DNA of 64,000 bases. Source: JASJAR01 sp038530285. GTDB lineage: Bacteria; Pseudomonadota; Alphaproteobacteria; Rhodobacterales; Rhodobacteraceae. The translations under genes and the position numbers were made by a program. A model generated the notes under the pieces. The model worked only from the letters and a program-made list of their open reading frames with translations, was not told the origin of the DNA and did no database searches. This document shows positions 34,413-43,220 of the stretch, piece by piece. The stretch covers positions 14,987 to 78,986 of the forward strand of contig JBCBCY010000017.1 in NCBI GenBank assembly GCA_038530285.1, given 5' to 3'. Numbering within the stretch: the stretch's first letter is position 1; each line of letters begins with the position of its first letter.

Positions 34413-37400
34413 ATGAAACGTGGAATCCTTCTTCGCAATCTTGCACTTGGCACCGCGCTGGGCAGCGTTCTTGCCCTTCCTGTGGTCGCCCAACAGGTGG
34501 TTGAGGTGCCCGTCGGTGCCAATACCGAACGCGCAGATGGCGCCCCGGGTGGCAATTTCGACGATGTCGGCTTTTCGATCTCGATCGACAATGAAACCAT
34601 CGCGGGCGCCCCGGCACCGGCTGTGCCCGATCGCACCAATGATATCCGCGCCGAGCGCGCCGGCATTGCGGTGCGGTTCGACGGGCTTGACACCACCCGG
34701 CGGCTGAACGTCAGCACCGATGATCTGCGCGCGGCCTACCGGGCGGGCGAAACCGTGACGTTCCGGGCGTCGATGAACTATCCCGCCTATGTGGACCGGA
34801 CCGAGGTGCGCATCCTTGATCGCACCCGCCGGGGCAATCCGGTTCTGGCCATCGTGCCGATCGCGCCCAACGGCACCGCGTCCTGGGTGATGCCCGCGGA
34901 CGGGCCGTCGGAACTGGCCTATGTGTTGCGCACCTATGATGCGCGCGGGCGGTATGACGAAACCAAAGCCCTTGGTCTTCTGCGCACCGAGCGCGCCTTT
35001 GACACCCATGAGACCACCGGCACGCCGTTTGTCGTCGCCGGTGAGGGTGAAGATCGCACCCAGGTGCGCCGCATTCCCGTGTCCGGCGGCACGATCACCG
35101 TGTCAGGTGACAACGCACGGCCCCGCAGCACCGTGCTGGTGATGGGCGAGCCGGTGCCCACCGACAATCGGGGCCGGTTTGCCACCAGCCGCATCCTGCC
35201 CGCAGGCGACCGCGTCGTCACGGTCGAGGTCGACGGCATCACCTATGTCCGCGACGTCACGATCCCCGCGTCCGACTGGTTCAAGGTCGGCATCATCGAC
35301 ATCACCGCAGGCTGGCGCCGCGACGGATCCATCGACGAAGATGAGACCTATATCGACGGGCGCGCGGCGATCTATGCCACGGGCCGCACGCAAAGCGGCT
35401 GGCAGATCACCGGTTCTTTGGACACCGGCAACGGCCCCATTGATGAGATTTTCACGCGGCTCAATGACAAGGACCCGCGCCGGGTTCTGGACCGGCTGCG
35501 CGACAATGACGACGACCTCTACCCGACCTACGGCGACGACAGCACGTCTTACGATGACACCCCAAGCCAGGGCCGGGTTTATCTGCGGGTTGAAAACGAG
35601 ACCACGCGGTTCACCTGGGGCGACTTCAAGGCGGGCGTCAACGATGGCGGGCTGATCAGCAACACCCGCGATCTTTACGGCGCCGAATTGCGCTACCAGA
35701 CGCCTTCGGTCACCGAAAACGGTGATCCCCGTTTTGCCGCTCAGGCCTATTTGGCCAGCCCCGAAACGGCCGTGCAGCGCGATATTCTGCGCGGCACCGG
35801 CGGGTCGGTCTATTTCCTCACCCGGCAGGACATCACCGGCGGGTCGGTCAATGCCGTGGTGCAAACGGTCGATCCCGACACGGGCCGGGTCACATCGAGC
35901 CGCACACTGGTCGAAGGCGTCGACTACCGGGTCGATTACCTGCAAGGCGTGTTGATCCTGTCTGGCCCCATCGGCACGGCAGTGTCTGACGGCGGGCTTG
36001 TCAGCGACGGGACCGGCACGTTCGACCAGAACCTTGTTGTCCAGTACGAATTCACCCCGACCGCAGGCACCGGCGATGCAACAGCCTACGGCGGCCGAGC
36101 GGAGGTCTGGGCGAGCGACCAGTTGCGCTTCGGCGCCACCTTGATGAGCGAAAGCACCGGCACGGGCGACCAACAAATGTCTGGTGCCGATGTCCGCTAT
36201 CAGATCTCGGAAGGCACGTTCGCCGAGTTCGAATTCGCCAACACCAACGGCCCGGGCATTTCGCGGTCAACCTCTACCGATGGGGGGCTGTCGATCACGG
36301 CCACCGGCGGCGGGATTGCCGATGCCAACGCCTTCCGCTTCGACAGCCGGATCGACTTTGCCGATCTGGGGTTTTCGCGCGCGGGCTACATCGGGCTTTA
36401 TGCCGAACAAAAGGATGCGGGCTTTTCGACCCTGTCTGAAGACATCACCGACAACCAAAGCCTCTACGGCGCCGAAGGCGAGATTGCGCTGTCGGACCGG
36501 TTGATGCTGAAAGGCTACATCGAGACCTTCAATACCGATGCGGGCGAACGCAAGGACAGTGCCGAGGCCAATCTGATCGTTGAGATCAACCCCGATTGGC
36601 AATTGGGCCTGGGGGTCGAATTCCTCGATCAGGTGGTGCCGGGTGATGCCACGCGCACGGGGTCGCGCACCGATGGCGCGCTGCGCCTGACCTACCGCGG
36701 CTTTGATGACCTTGAGGTGTTCGCCTTCGGGCAGGCCACCTTGGCCCGCTCTGGCGGATTGTCCGACAACAACCGTCTGGGGGCCGGGTTCGACGCACAG
36801 ATCTCCGAAAAACTCTCCGCCTCGGGGGCCTATTCCGACGGCGATCTGGGCCCTGCAGGCGCGTTCCGCCTGACCTATACGCCTACAGCCGACGACAGCT
36901 ATTACATCGGCTACGATCTTGAGGCGACCGATGTGACCGGGGCCACCACCAGCACCGCTGAGAACGGCACCGTGGTCGCAGGGGCGCGCACACGCCACAC
37001 CGACCAGTTTTCCAGCTTTGCCGAAAGCCGGGTCGACCTGCCCGCCGCGCGCCAGGCGTCGACCAACGCCTTGGGGGTCAACTACACGCCCAACGCCCGG
37101 TGGAGCTATGGTGCAACTTATGAAACCGGCACGGTGCGCGATGACGTCTCGGGCGATTTCGACCGCGACGCAGTGTCGGCCGCGATCGGCTACGCGAATG
37201 AGGATTTCCGCACCGCGAACCTGCGGCTGGAATATCGCACCGAAAACGGTGACACAGATGCGCAGGACCGCGTGACCTGGGGCGTGACGGCGGGCTATTC
37301 CAACAAGGTCAATCAGGACTGGCGCTTTCTGGCGAGCCTTGATGCGCTTGTGTCCGACAGTGCCGAGGATGATTTCCGCGATGGGCGCTACACCAAGCTT

Positions 37401-37904
37401 CGGGTGGGCTATGCCTACCGGCCCTTGGCGAACGAACGGCTGAACCTGCTGTTCGGCTATACCTATCTGGAAGACCTGCCGGGCGAGGATCAGGTCGATG
37501 CCAATGGCGATGATGAAGGCCCGTTGCAGCGCAGCCATGTGGTGTCGGTGAACGGCAGCTATGATCTGTCCGAAAAGCTGACCTTCGGCGGCAAGGTGGG
37601 CTACCGCACCTCCGCCGTGGCGGACCGGGGCACGGATGTGTTCACCAGCAATTCGGCTGCCCTTCTGATCGCGCGGCTCGATTGGCATGTGATCCACAAA
37701 TGGGACGCTCTGGGCGAGGTGCGCTATCTGCACACCGCTGAGACCGGCACCAACGAGACCGGTGCGGTCGTCGGCGCCTATCGCCACGTGGGCAACAACG
37801 CCAAGATCGGGTTGGGATATGAATTCGGCAATGTTTCCGATGACCTGACGGACATCGATTACACAAACCAGGGGCTCTTTGTGAACCTGATCGCGAAGTT
37901 CTGA
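34413..37904 (+). CDS. predicted outer-membrane protein partnered with the DUF11 giant
   Basis: A 1163-residue exported protein. The signal peptide MKRGILLRNLALGTALGSVL ends in VVAQQ. Residues about 25-290 are Ig-like periplasmic or surface domains (FRASMNYPAYVDRTEVRIL). A segment ILRGTGGSVYFL to VEGVDYRVDYLQGVLIL resembles the 'DY-IDY-G-I' element seen before some outer-membrane barrels. From about 540 on, alternating aromatic strands end in FVNLIAKF, a typical barrel beta-signal with terminal Phe. AAGGGG lies 8 bases before ATG 34413; ATG 34407 is also possible. Two-gene coupling suggests it displays, anchors or exports the DUF11 protein (inference). Confidence 0.75.
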   Translation: MKRGILLRNLALGTALGSVLALPVVAQQVVEVPVGANTERADGAPGGNFDDVGFSISIDNETIAGAPAPAVPDRTNDIRAERAGIAVRFDGLDTTRRLNVSTDDLRAAYRAGETVTFRASMNYPAYVDRTEVRILDRTRRGNPVLAIVPIAPNGTASWVMPADGPSELAYVLRTYDARGRYDETKALGLLRTERAFDTHETTGTPFVVAGEGEDRTQVRRIPVSGGTITVSGDNARPRSTVLVMGEPVPTDNRGRFATSRILPAGDRVVTVEVDGITYVRDVTIPASDWFKVGIIDITAGWRRDGSIDEDETYIDGRAAIYATGRTQSGWQITGSLDTGNGPIDEIFTRLNDKDPRRVLDRLRDNDDDLYPTYGDDSTSYDDTPSQGRVYLRVENETTRFTWGDFKAGVNDGGLISNTRDLYGAELRYQTPSVTENGDPRFAAQAYLASPETAVQRDILRGTGGSVYFLTRQDITGGSVNAVVQTVDPDTGRVTSSRTLVEGVDYRVDYLQGVLILSGPIGTAVSDGGLVSDGTGTFDQNLVVQYEFTPTAGTGDATAYGGRAEVWASDQLRFGATLMSESTGTGDQQMSGADVRYQISEGTFAEFEFANTNGPGISRSTSTDGGLSITATGGGIADANAFRFDSRIDFADLGFSRAGYIGLYAEQKDAGFSTLSEDITDNQSLYGAEGEIALSDRLMLKGYIETFNTDAGERKDSAEANLIVEINPDWQLGLGVEFLDQVVPGDATRTGSRTDGALRLTYRGFDDLEVFAFGQATLARSGGLSDNNRLGAGFDAQISEKLSASGAYSDGDLGPAGAFRLTYTPTADDSYYIGYDLEATDVTGATTSTAENGTVVAGARTRHTDQFSSFAESRVDLPAARQASTNALGVNYTPNARWSYGATYETGTVRDDVSGDFDRDAVSAAIGYANEDFRTANLRLEYRTENGDTDAQDRVTWGVTAGYSNKVNQDWRFLASLDALVSDSAEDDFRDGRYTKLRVGYAYRPLANERLNLLFGYTYLEDLPGEDQVDANGDDEGPLQRSHVVSVNGSYDLSEKLTFGGKVGYRTSAVADRGTDVFTSNSAALLIARLDWHVIHKWDALGEVRYLHTAETGTNETGAVVGAYRHVGNNAKIGLGYEFGNVSDDLTDIDYTNQGLFVNLIAKF

Positions 37905-38174
37905 CCCGGGGGGGCGTTCCTTCGCGGGGTTGGTAAGGCGGGCCCGCCTGTCTGGCGGTCTCTTTTCCCCAGATTTCTCTGAGGTCCGTATCAGGGGCGC
38001 GGATGTCCCCCAACCTGCGCGCGGTGTCGGAAATCCCTTTTGGGGGATACGAGACCGTTTGACGAGGTGCGAGGGTTGATGGCCCCCGCGATGGATCCGG
38101 GCGTGTTTATCGGGCAGGGCTGTTAAGACTGTGTTAGGTCTGCGTTCGGTGGGATGGGCTGACAGAGCAGGGTG
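37905..38174. other. intergenic stretch after the outer-membrane gene
   Basis: 270 bases with no supported gene. GC-rich runs follow the stop (CCCGGGGGGGCG) but no stem with a T tract is evident. The text AAGACTGTGTTAGGTC near 38130 could belong to a promoter for the VOC gene. Confidence 0.35.
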
Positions 38175-38567
38175 ATGATCGATCATATCTCTATCGGGGT
38201 GGCGGAATTTGCGCGGTCGACAGCGTTTTATGACGCGGCTCTGGCGCCCTTGGGCGTGACGCGCATGGTGGATGTGCCGCTTGAGCATTCGGGTGGCGTG
38301 TTGGTCTGCGGCTATGGCGACAGCCCGGACCGCGCCTGGTTCTGGCTGGCCGAGGAGAAGCCTACGACGGGATTGCTGCACATCGCGTTTGAGGCGGGGA
38401 CCCGCGCGCAAGTTGATGCGTTTTATGCAGCGGCCCTTAAGGCGGGCGGGACGGACAACGGCGCTCCGGGCCTGCGCCCGCAGTATAGTGCGGATTACTA
38501 CGGTGCGTTTGTGCTCGATCCCGATGGGCATAACGTGGAAACGGTGTGTCGTGCTGGCGGGCAGTAG
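38175..38567 (+). CDS. VOC/glyoxalase-fold protein
   Basis: A 130-residue protein of the vicinal oxygen chelate fold. It begins MIDHISIGVAEFARSTAFYD and ends YYGAFVLDPDGHNVETV, the paired beta-alpha-beta motif with metal-ligand positions (His near the start, Glu at the end). Substrate unknown. GTG at 38172 is an alternative start one codon earlier. Confidence 0.8.
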   Translation: MIDHISIGVAEFARSTAFYDAALAPLGVTRMVDVPLEHSGGVLVCGYGDSPDRAWFWLAEEKPTTGLLHIAFEAGTRAQVDAFYAAALKAGGTDNGAPGLRPQYSADYYGAFVLDPDGHNVETVCRAGGQ

Positions 38568-38659
38568 AATGCGTGTGTTCGTTCATTTTCTCCAGCAGAC
38601 TTGTCGATCCCTTGGGGTGATTGCTTTGGTTGCGGAGAATTGATTTACAGCGGCAACAA

Positions 38660-38911
38660 ATGAAACCAAGTGAGCAAATCCACACTAAGAAGCCTAAGCG
38701 CCAGCTTCTACTTTTTGTCGTGATCATTGCGATACTTTTCGCCTACATAAATTACCTGTTTTTCGCCCAAGACACCATTGGCATGACGCAGCGATATAAA
38801 AGCCAACTCTCCATTGTATGGGTTGTGTCGTGGTTTCTCCCCTTCTTTGAGTATTGGCTGGTTTCGAGCTATCTGAAAATCAGGAGAGCGGAGAAAGACG
38901 GCAAATTATGA
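38660..38911 (+). CDS. small two-span membrane protein
   Basis: An 83-residue protein with a lysine-rich N-terminus, membrane segments LLLFVVIIAILFAYINYLFF and SIVWVVSWFLPFFEYWLV, and a charged C-terminus. The region is visibly richer in A and T than its neighbours, suggesting foreign origin. No strong ribosome binding site is seen. Family unknown. Confidence 0.5.
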   Translation: MKPSEQIHTKKPKRQLLLFVVIIAILFAYINYLFFAQDTIGMTQRYKSQLSIVWVVSWFLPFFEYWLVSSYLKIRRAEKDGKL

Positions 38912-39092
38912 CCCGCGGCTTGTCGATTTGTGGATGTAAGGACGCCGCACAAGCAATGCGCTACCTTTGCAGGGATAAATCGAGCAGAGCAGACGTTGGA
39001 TCGACAGACCCCGGCCCGTCGAAGGTATATGCATTGACTGTCATGGAAGAAATCGGCGTGGGAATTGTTACACCTCGGATCGGACGGTAACT

Positions 39093-39446
39093 ATGAAATT
39101 AATCAAGCGGTTTGCAAAATGGGTCGCGGTGACGTTGTGCTTTATTGTCTTGGCATATGTCGCTTGGGTGATTTTTTTCTTTGCCGCCTTCTTTTATACG
39201 GTCCCGAAATATGAAGCCGTTTCTTCAAGCGATACGCGAACCACAATCGATGAGCGGAAGGGGTTCCTGATTTCACGGGAGGTTAAATCTTCGTCGCTGG
39301 GCGGCTATGAGTGGGCATTCCGTGAGCAATTGGCCGTCCCCGGGAGCGTGGTTGTGCGGTATGGTCTGATCGGAGCTTCATTCGCGGTGATATACGATGA
39401 GAGTGGAGCTGTTCTTGCCAAGATCGATGATGGGTTGGATGGTTAG
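39093..39446 (+). CDS. small single-span membrane protein
   Basis: A 117-residue protein with an N-terminal membrane segment (VAVTLCFIVLAYVAWVIFFF) and a periplasm-facing domain with no known motif. Like the gene at 38660 it lies in a lower-GC patch between the VOC gene and rpsA. Start ATG 39093. Confidence 0.55.
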   Translation: MKLIKRFAKWVAVTLCFIVLAYVAWVIFFFAAFFYTVPKYEAVSSSDTRTTIDERKGFLISREVKSSSLGGYEWAFREQLAVPGSVVVRYGLIGASFAVIYDESGAVLAKIDDGLDG

Positions 39447-39500
39447 GGGTTGGTATCTCCTCGTTTGAGCAACACCTCGCCCGCCGCAACACCCGAACCC

Positions 39501-39529
39501 TTGCACCAAAGCGCATTTGCCCCTATACG
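39501..39529 (+). promoter_or_regulatory. sigma-70-type promoter for rpsA
   Basis: TTGCAC at 39501-39506 and TATACG at 39524-39529 are separated by exactly 17 bases. The pair lies about 170 bases before the rpsA start, giving a long leader. Confidence 0.6.
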
Positions 39530-39576
39530 GCCCCTCGTCGAAGCGACGGGACAGTCGCGGACATGAGACTTGAGCA

Positions 39577-39596
39577 GGGTCGGTGAGAGCCGACCC
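39577..39596 (+). promoter_or_regulatory. hairpin in the rpsA leader
   Basis: GGGTCGG-TGAGAG-CCGACCC is a perfect 7-base-pair stem followed by TTCTTATTT. It lies 100 bases before rpsA, between the promoter and the start. It could be an attenuator or part of a structure bound by S1, which autoregulates its own mRNA in other bacteria. Confidence 0.5.
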
Positions 39597-39696
39597 TTCT
39601 TATTTCGTGTTCCACCCGTCCGACCAACTGAAACCGAAAGACCGGCGGAGACAACCGCACGGCCAGAAAATCGAACTGTTAGGAAACGAAAGCCAC

Positions 39697-41379
39697 ATGG
39701 CGCAAAACGCAACGATGGAGGAATTCGAAGCCCTCCTGCAAGAAAGCTTCGACATTGACACGCCCGACGAGGGCTCGGTTGTCAGAGGCAAAGTCATCGC
39801 GATTGAAGCGGGCCAAGCCATCATCGACGTCGGCTACAAAATGGAAGGCCGCGTCGAATTAAAAGAATTCGCAAATCCAGGTGAAGCCCCCGAAATCGCT
39901 GTCGGCGATGAGGTGGAAGTCTTCCTTGACCGCGTCGAAAACGCCCGCGGTGAAGCCTCGATCAGCCGCGACAAGGCCCGGCGCGAAGCCGCCTGGGACC
40001 GTCTGGAAAAAGCCTATGCCGACGAAAACCGCGTCGAAGGCGCGATCTTCGGACGCGTCAAAGGCGGCTTTACGGTCGATCTCGGCGGCGCTGTGGCGTT
40101 CTTGCCCGGCTCACAGGTGGATGTGCGCCCCGTGCGCGACGCAGGGCCTTTGATGGGTCTGAAACAGCCGTTCCAGATTTTGAAAATGGACCGCCGCCGC
40201 GGCAATATCGTTGTCTCGCGCCGCGCGATCCTGGAAGAAAGCCGTGCTGAACAGCGCGCCGAAGTGATCGCCAAGATCCAGGAAGGCGACAGCGTTGAAG
40301 GCGTGGTCAAGAACATCACCGAATACGGGGCCTTTGTGGACCTCGGCGGTGTGGACGGTCTGCTGCACGTCACGGATATGGCCTGGCGCCGGGTCAATCA
40401 CCCCTCTGAGATTCTTGAGATCGGCGAGAAGGTGAATGTGCAGATCATCAAGATCAACAAGGAAACCCACCGCATTTCGCTTGGCATGAAGCAGCTGCAG
40501 GACGATCCCTGGGATGCGGTCGAAGCCAAGTTCCCGCTGGAATCAACCCATGTGGGCCGGGTCACGAACATCACCGATTATGGTGCGTTTGTCGAACTCG
40601 AGCCCGGTGTCGAAGGTCTGGTGCACGTGTCGGAAATGTCCTGGACGAAGAAAAACGTCCACCCCGGCAAGATCGTGTCCACCAGCCAGGAAGTCGACGT
40701 CATGGTGCTGGAAATCGACTCGACCAAACGGCGCGTCAGCCTCGGCCTGAAGCAGACCATGCGCAACCCGTGGGAGGTCTTCGCAGAAGCCCACCCCGAA
40801 GGCACGCCAGTTGAAGGCGAGGTCAAGAACATCACAGAATTCGGTCTGTTCGTGGGTCTCGACAACGACATCGACGGCATGGTCCACCTGTCGGACATCA
40901 GCTGGGACCAGCGCGGCGAAGAGGCGATTGCCGACTTCCGCAAAGGTGATGAGGTCAAGGCCGTCGTCACCGAAGTGGATGTTGAAAAAGAACGCATCAG
41001 CCTGTCGATCAAAGCGCTGGATGACAGCTTTACGGGTGCCACCGACGGCGTCAAACGCGGGTCGATCGTGACGGTTGAAGTCACGTCGATCGAAGATGGC
41101 GGCATCGAGGTGGAATACGAAGGCATGAAATCCTTCATCCGCCGGTCGGACCTGTCGCGCGACCGGGCCGAACAGCGCCCCGAACGCTTCCAGGTTGGTG
41201 ACAAGGTCGACGTGCGCGTGACCAATGTTGATCAGAAGACCCGCAAGCTGGGCCTGTCGATCAAGGCGCGCGAGATCGCCGAAGAGAAAGAGGCCGTGCA
41301 GCAGTATGGCTCGTCTGACTCTGGCGCATCGCTGGGCGACATCCTTGGAGCTGCCCTGAAAGGCGACGAAGACGAATAG
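39697..41379 (+). CDS. rpsA: 30S ribosomal protein S1
   Basis: A 560-residue RNA-binding protein with six S1 domains, e.g. GVVKNITEYGAFVDLGGVDGLLHVTDM and VEGEVKNITEFGLFVGLDNDIDG. It helps the 30S subunit bind structured mRNAs. ATG 39697 is preceded by TTAGGAAACGA and fits the usual N-terminus (MAQNATMEEFEALL). A strong terminator follows. cmk, its usual upstream neighbour, is 15 kb away. Confidence 0.97.
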   Translation: MAQNATMEEFEALLQESFDIDTPDEGSVVRGKVIAIEAGQAIIDVGYKMEGRVELKEFANPGEAPEIAVGDEVEVFLDRVENARGEASISRDKARREAAWDRLEKAYADENRVEGAIFGRVKGGFTVDLGGAVAFLPGSQVDVRPVRDAGPLMGLKQPFQILKMDRRRGNIVVSRRAILEESRAEQRAEVIAKIQEGDSVEGVVKNITEYGAFVDLGGVDGLLHVTDMAWRRVNHPSEILEIGEKVNVQIIKINKETHRISLGMKQLQDDPWDAVEAKFPLESTHVGRVTNITDYGAFVELEPGVEGLVHVSEMSWTKKNVHPGKIVSTSQEVDVMVLEIDSTKRRVSLGLKQTMRNPWEVFAEAHPEGTPVEGEVKNITEFGLFVGLDNDIDGMVHLSDISWDQRGEEAIADFRKGDEVKAVVTEVDVEKERISLSIKALDDSFTGATDGVKRGSIVTVEVTSIEDGGIEVEYEGMKSFIRRSDLSRDRAEQRPERFQVGDKVDVRVTNVDQKTRKLGLSIKAREIAEEKEAVQQYGSSDSGASLGDILGAALKGDEDE

Positions 41380-41408
41380 GTCTTTGCCACCTTCGCGATT
41401 TTGAAAGG

Positions 41409-41433
41409 CCCCGCTTCGGCGGGGTCTTTTTTT
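41409..41433 (+). terminator. Rho-independent terminator of rpsA
   Basis: CCCCGC-TTCG-GCGGGG followed by TCTTTTTTT, a textbook hairpin with a stable tetraloop, 30 bases after the rpsA stop. It also separates rpsA from the convergent LuxR-type gene. Confidence 0.93.
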
Positions 41434-41443
41434 GGCCGATCCC

Positions 41444-42436
41444 TTAGCCGACGCTGAGCAACAGTCGAACAAGCGCAGTTTGCGAGTTCACGCCCGTCTT
41501 GTCGTAGATCCGACCCAACTGGGTGCGCGCGGTGTTGATGCTGACGCCAAGGGTCTCTGCCGCAGCTGTCAGGCTTTGGCCGCCTATGATTTCCGCCGCC
41601 AGGCGCCCTTGCGCAGCCGAAAGACAAAATACGCTCTGTGCCAAGGTCAAACGCTGGGCGAGGTCCGCTTCGGGGTCGGTGTCGATGTAGGTGACCCCGT
41701 CGCGCACCGTGGCGATTGCGGTCATGACGCGGCCGGCTTCGTCTTCGCCCAGCACGACGGGAACGCGAAACGGCCGGCCCGTGTTTTCGGCAAAGCCGCG
41801 CGACTGGTAAAAGCCGTGGTAGTCGGCGGCGTGGTCCAACACGGCCCCCAGGGCGCGGTCCCATTCGGGGCGCCGGGCGCGTAGGTGTCCATGGCTCAGC
41901 GTCAGGGCCGGATGCGACTTCAACGCCTGTTCGGCGCCGGGGCTGGCCCAGACCACGCGGCGCGAACGATCAAGGCCGATGCGCCCGGGTGGGGCAAAAG
42001 CGTCGCGCACCGAAATCACCGAGAAGTAAGCGATCTTCCAATGCCCGGCGTGGCATTCCAGAATGCGTGTTTCAAAGTTGTCTTCAAAGGATTCGTTGTC
42101 GGGGTTCCACCACCTGAGGTCGTAGGTCACCCAAGCCGTGGCCCCGTCGACCGAGACGACCCGTTTTTTGATGTCGTAGCCGCGATCCCCCGCCTGGCAC
42201 CGCAAGTTGTTTTCAAACACGTTGGCCATGTTGGCGCGCACCGCATCCCAGCCACGAATGACCTGCAAGCCAAACTCGGGGCTGGCGTGCACTTCGGTGG
42301 TGCGCGGATCGTGCAGCCATGTTTTACACCAGCGATCGAAATCATCGGCGCGAAAGGCTTCGGTTTCTTCTTCAATTGCGGCCAGCACCTGGGCTTCGAT
42401 ATCGCATGGTGCGGGTCTTCTGGCATTATCGGGCAT
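41444..42436 (-). CDS. SnoaL-like domain fused to a LuxR-type HTH
   Basis: A 330-residue regulator. The N-terminal third (AIEEETEAFRADDFDRWCKTWLHD to WKIAYFSVISVR) looks like a SnoaL/NTF2-like ligand-binding domain. The C-terminal 60 residues are a LuxR HTH (LSAAQGRLAAEIIGGQSLTA then LGVSINTARTQLGRIYDKTG). The domain mix suggests a one-component sensor for a small molecule. I use ATG 42436; TTG 42442 has better spacing to AGGA and is possible. The upstream 66-codon gene overlaps its start. Confidence 0.75.
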   Translation of the reverse strand: MPDNARRPAPCDIEAQVLAAIEEETEAFRADDFDRWCKTWLHDPRTTEVHASPEFGLQVIRGWDAVRANMANVFENNLRCQAGDRGYDIKKRVVSVDGATAWVTYDLRWWNPDNESFEDNFETRILECHAGHWKIAYFSVISVRDAFAPPGRIGLDRSRRVVWASPGAEQALKSHPALTLSHGHLRARRPEWDRALGAVLDHAADYHGFYQSRGFAENTGRPFRVPVVLGEDEAGRVMTAIATVRDGVTYIDTDPEADLAQRLTLAQSVFCLSAAQGRLAAEIIGGQSLTAAAETLGVSINTARTQLGRIYDKTGVNSQTALVRLLLSVG

Positions 42437-42629
42437 GAACAAGGTCTATCCTGTTTGGTGGGCCTTGCACACGCTGCACCTCGTCGGGGCGCCAGGAAAG
42501 GAGGCGCCGAATGAGGGCGGTGAACCGATGCCATCGCTCAAAACCGTGCGCGTTATAAAATGCGTCTTCGTTCAAAGACGCGCCGGAAAGCGCTGCGTTG
42601 GGGGCAGCTGTAAACTGGGTCGGGTCCAT
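42426..42629 (-). CDS. 67-residue protein coupled to the SnoaL-LuxR gene
   Basis: Begins MDPTQFTAAPNAALSGASL with AGGAG seven bases before the ATG, an excellent ribosome binding site. It continues AFYNAHGFERWHRFTALIRR and ends IDLVHAR. Its stop overlaps the start of the downstream regulator gene, so translation is likely coupled. No family recognised; the amphipathic middle could bind a partner. Confidence 0.6.
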   Translation of the reverse strand: MDPTQFTAAPNAALSGASLNEDAFYNAHGFERWHRFTALIRRLLSWRPDEVQRVQGPPNRIDLVHAR

Positions 42630-42910
42630 GAGGCACTCCTGGTGTGATGTGCCCAAACATGCCTCAGGTGCGTGGGCTGCGGTGTCATATGAACCGACCA
42701 CAGGGGCGCGGATTTTTGTCGAATCGGTCGGGGCCGCGCACTTGAATTGACACACGAAACAGGCTGAATCTTCGTGCTGCGGTGCGGAAACCCTGTCTTT
42801 TTCAGGGATTTACACACAGACAATGCGGATTCCGGGCCATCCTCTCTATTTCGTGTCCCGCGGAATCGGCCTATAGTTTTGCTAACCAACACGCCGACAA
42901 GGGGGGCAAA
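42630..42910. other. divergent regulatory gap before ihfB
   Basis: 281 bases without a gene, between a leftward unit and ihfB. GATTCCG near 42828 and CGGAATC near 42862 are inverted copies that could form a stem or bind a regulator, and CTATAGTTTT near 42880 could serve as an ihfB -10. No clear -35 is seen. Confidence 0.35.
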
Positions 42911-43195
42911 ATGATCCGTTCGGAACTGGTCCAGAAAATTGCGGACGAGAACCCTCATCTCTATCACCGGGACGTCGAACGTATCGTGTCGACCATTTTC
43001 GAAGAGATCATCACCGCCATGTCTGCCGGCGACCGGGTGGAGTTGCGCGGCTTCGGCGCATTTTCGGTGAAAAAGCGTGACGCGCGCCTGGGACGCAATC
43101 CGCGCACCGGCGAAAGCGTGCAGGTCGAGCAAAAGCACGTGCCGTTTTTCAAGACCGGTAAGCTGTTGCGCGACCGGTTGAACGGAAAAGCCTGA
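42911..43195 (+). CDS. ihfB: integration host factor beta subunit
   Basis: A 94-residue DNA-bending protein. MIRSELVQKIADENPHL, ELRGFGAFSVKKR and GRNPRTGESVQVEQKHVPFF are IhfB hallmarks, with the arm residues around the NPRTG turn. It pairs with IhfA (not here). GGGGGG precedes the ATG. lapA-like and trpF follow in the same direction. Confidence 0.95.
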   Translation: MIRSELVQKIADENPHLYHRDVERIVSTIFEEIITAMSAGDRVELRGFGAFSVKKRDARLGRNPRTGESVQVEQKHVPFFKTGKLLRDRLNGKA

Positions 43196-43220
43196 CCTTC
43201 ACAGCAGACGGGATAGCCTG

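Noticed and set aside
36267..38531. 754-codon minus-strand frame across the outer-membrane gene and VOC gene
   Set aside because: It crosses two well-supported genes antisense and reads as low-complexity shadow sequence.
38908..39090. Small gene overlapping the end of the 38660 gene (ATGA)
   Set aside because: The 60-residue product has no recognisable feature, and no independent ribosome binding site is seen.
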